From NCBI GenBank assembly GCA_027858355.1, contig JAQICW010000416.1, positions 1 to 6,193 of the forward strand: 6,193 nucleotides of DNA, in the 5' to 3' direction. Under the pieces are notes generated by a model, which did not search any database, was not told the DNA's origin, and saw only the letters and a list, made by a program, of their open reading frames with translations. The position numbers and the translations under genes were made by a program. This document shows positions 5,302 through 6,193 of the stretch, piece by piece. Numbering within the stretch: the first letter of the stretch is position 1; every line of letters begins with the position of its first letter. The DNA is from Desulfobacula sp. (GTDB lineage Bacteria; Desulfobacterota; Desulfobacteria; Desulfobacterales; Desulfobacteraceae).

Positions 5302-6066
5302 TTAATCTGTCCTGATGAGGCGGAAGCCCAGGCCGCTGCTGGAGTAGCCCGCATTGTCCCAGCTGCGGTAGGCACACCGAAGGAACCCGGGATCATTGTC
5401 CCAGCTGCCGCCACGGCGCACGCGATTGGAACCGCCCGAGGTTATCAAAGGATTATTCCGTGCATGTCTGGAATATGCATTTTCATCGTAAACATCCTCG
5501 CACCACTCTCGGACATTGCCGCTCATATCATATATACCAAGGCTGTTGGGGGTTTTTGTACCCACCCTGTGGGTTTTGTTCCCGCTGTTGCCGTCATACC
5601 ATGCAACACGGTCCAAATCATTTCCACCGGCATACTCCTGATCTTTTCCCTGGCTTCTGGCTGCATATTCCCACTGGGCTTCCGTGGGCAGGGAAAAACC
5701 TGCGCCGGACCTCTGGTTAAGCTGGGAAATAAACGTTTTCGCATCATTCCAGGACACCTGCTCAACCGGATAATCATCCCCTGACTTAAACTTTGAAGGA
5801 TTGGAACCTATGATCTTTAGCCACTGGCCCTGGGTCACCTCGTATTTTCCCATCCAGAATCCATCCACGCAGACCTTGTGGACCGGCTTTTCATCATCGC
5901 CACTTGAGTGGCTGCCCATTTGGAAACACCCTGCATCTACCAAGACAAACTCCATGCCCGTGACAGGATCCATCCAGATAGCTCCTGCTTTATATAAAGA
6001 TGAGGCCTGCCTTAATGTGGATATATCCCCAGGTTTCACCCCGGCGGTAAGCAAAGGGAAATCCAT
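5302..6066 (-). CDS. Formylglycine-generating-enzyme-like (SUMF1/PF03781) domain protein, catalytically degenerate; 5' end uncertain
   Basis: From ATG 6066 the protein has 254 residues with an FGE-sulfatase domain at about 36-252. Marks in order: FQMGS (48-52), GKYEVTQGQW (73-82), LPTEAQWEYAAR (126-137), GIYDMSGNVREWC (177-189), RRGGSW (217-222) and GLGFRLIR (245-252). True formylglycine enzymes bind copper through two Cys shortly after the GGS motif. Here that stretch is WDNDPGFLRC and neither aligned position is Cys, so sulfatase activation is unlikely. Such domains also serve as C-type-lectin-like binding modules, including the targets of diversity-generating retroelements. The C-terminal 35 residues have that look. 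The ATG at 6066 has only a weak AGG 8 bases upstream, and the frame stays open to 6180 with protein-like sequence (LYEDLIKNYGDKYKEQVWQA), so the real start is probably further up. The gene is more GC-rich than its neighbours. Confidence 0.85.
   Translation of the reverse strand: MDFPLLTAGVKPGDISTLRQASSLYKAGAIWMDPVTGMEFVLVDAGCFQMGSHSSGDDEKPVHKVCVDGFWMGKYEVTQGQWLKIIGSNPSKFKSGDDYPVEQVSWNDAKTFISQLNQRSGAGFSLPTEAQWEYAARSQGKDQEYAGGNDLDRVAWYDGNSGNKTHRVGTKTPNSLGIYDMSGNVREWCEDVYDENAYSRHARNNPLITSGGSNRVRRGGSWDNDPGFLRCAYRSWDNAGYSSSGLGFRLIRTD
5343..5408 (-). repeat. 42-base in-frame duplication in a variable-region-like C-terminus
   Basis: The 15-mer CATTGTCCCAGCTGC occurs at 5352-5366 and again at 5394-5408, exactly 42 bases (14 codons) apart. 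In the protein this gives SWDN twice: GGSWDNDPG and YRSWDNAGY. It lies within the last 35 codons of the formylglycine-enzyme-like gene, where many codons end in C (GAC, TTC, TAC, AGC, GGC, TCC). Confidence 0.7.
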
Positions 6067-6193
6067 ACAGATAGCCTGCCAGACCTGTTCCTTGTATTTG
6101 TCACCATAGTTTTTTATAAGGTCTTCATATAATTTTATTTTATGCTTTAATTCTGTTTCCCTTTTTTTTTCATTTTCAATTTATCTTTCCTGG
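6067..6193 (-). other. Unresolved 5' region of the FGE-like gene, with an A9 run
   Basis: Reading leftwards, the FGE frame is open from 6180 to 6067 and encodes a charged helix-like stretch, but contains no ATG, GTG or TTG; a TAA at 6183-6181 closes it upstream. A second frame enters from the window edge, contains TTG (6179) and ATG (6173), passes through nine A (T9 at 6162-6170 on the given strand) and stops at 6149-6147. One extra A in the run would join that ATG to the FGE frame. Alternatively the second frame is the tail of an upstream gene. Confidence 0.5.

Noticed and set aside
5302..6066. A functional sulfatase-activating formylglycine-generating enzyme
   Set aside because: The two copper-binding Cys near the C-terminus are missing and no sulfatase gene is in the window.

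Overview
The window looks like part of a Gram-negative chromosome. It holds an inner-membrane anchor, a signal peptide and a lipoprotein with a clear lipobox. Base composition is moderate to AT-rich, ribosome sites are strong GGAGG types, and a formylglycine-enzyme-like (SUMF1-type) protein is present. Together these remind me of Desulfobacterota such as the Desulfobacteraceae. That placement is an impression from protein style, not proof.

Left part (1-3457, minus strand): four tightly packed genes read leftwards, each with its own ribosome site. In order they encode a small lipoprotein, a membrane-anchored coiled-coil protein, a secreted helical protein, and a protein with one membrane segment and a Pro/Lys/Glu/Gln-rich repeat linker, which runs off the left edge. 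I recognise none of them as a named family. All four are predicted to act in the envelope, so they look like the parts of one uncharacterised envelope apparatus. The two middle proteins share a DLLL(I/M)SLDS motif and may be distant paralogues.

Middle (3458-5229): a 314-base divergent intergenic region is followed by a plus-strand three-gene toxin-antitoxin module of HipBST type. Its genes are an Xre/HipB-like regulator, a stand-alone HipA N-terminal subdomain (HipS-like antitoxin) and a HipA-type serine/threonine kinase core (HipT-like toxin). The genes overlap by 14-17 and 4 bases, as in a translationally coupled operon. Upstream lie a plausible sigma70 promoter and two near-identical CCT-N6-AGG sites. 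One site is just upstream of the -35 box and the other overlaps the ribosome site of the first gene, so they are good candidates for autoregulatory operators. The kinase Gly-rich loop has a single Ser in an S-I-Q context, and the HipS-like protein has Tyr where I expect the family Trp.

Right part (5302-6193, minus strand): a noticeably more GC-rich gene encodes a formylglycine-generating-enzyme-like domain without the two catalytic copper-binding cysteines. Its C-terminus resembles the variable region of diversity-generating-retroelement target proteins and contains an in-frame 42-base duplication. No reverse transcriptase or template repeat is in view. The 5' end of this gene is unresolved: the reading frame stays open upstream of the first ATG but has no normal start codon, and an A9 run lies at the point where a neighbouring frame supplies one.

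The kinase and regulator module faces the opposite way to both neighbours and sits between them like an inserted defence or stability cassette.
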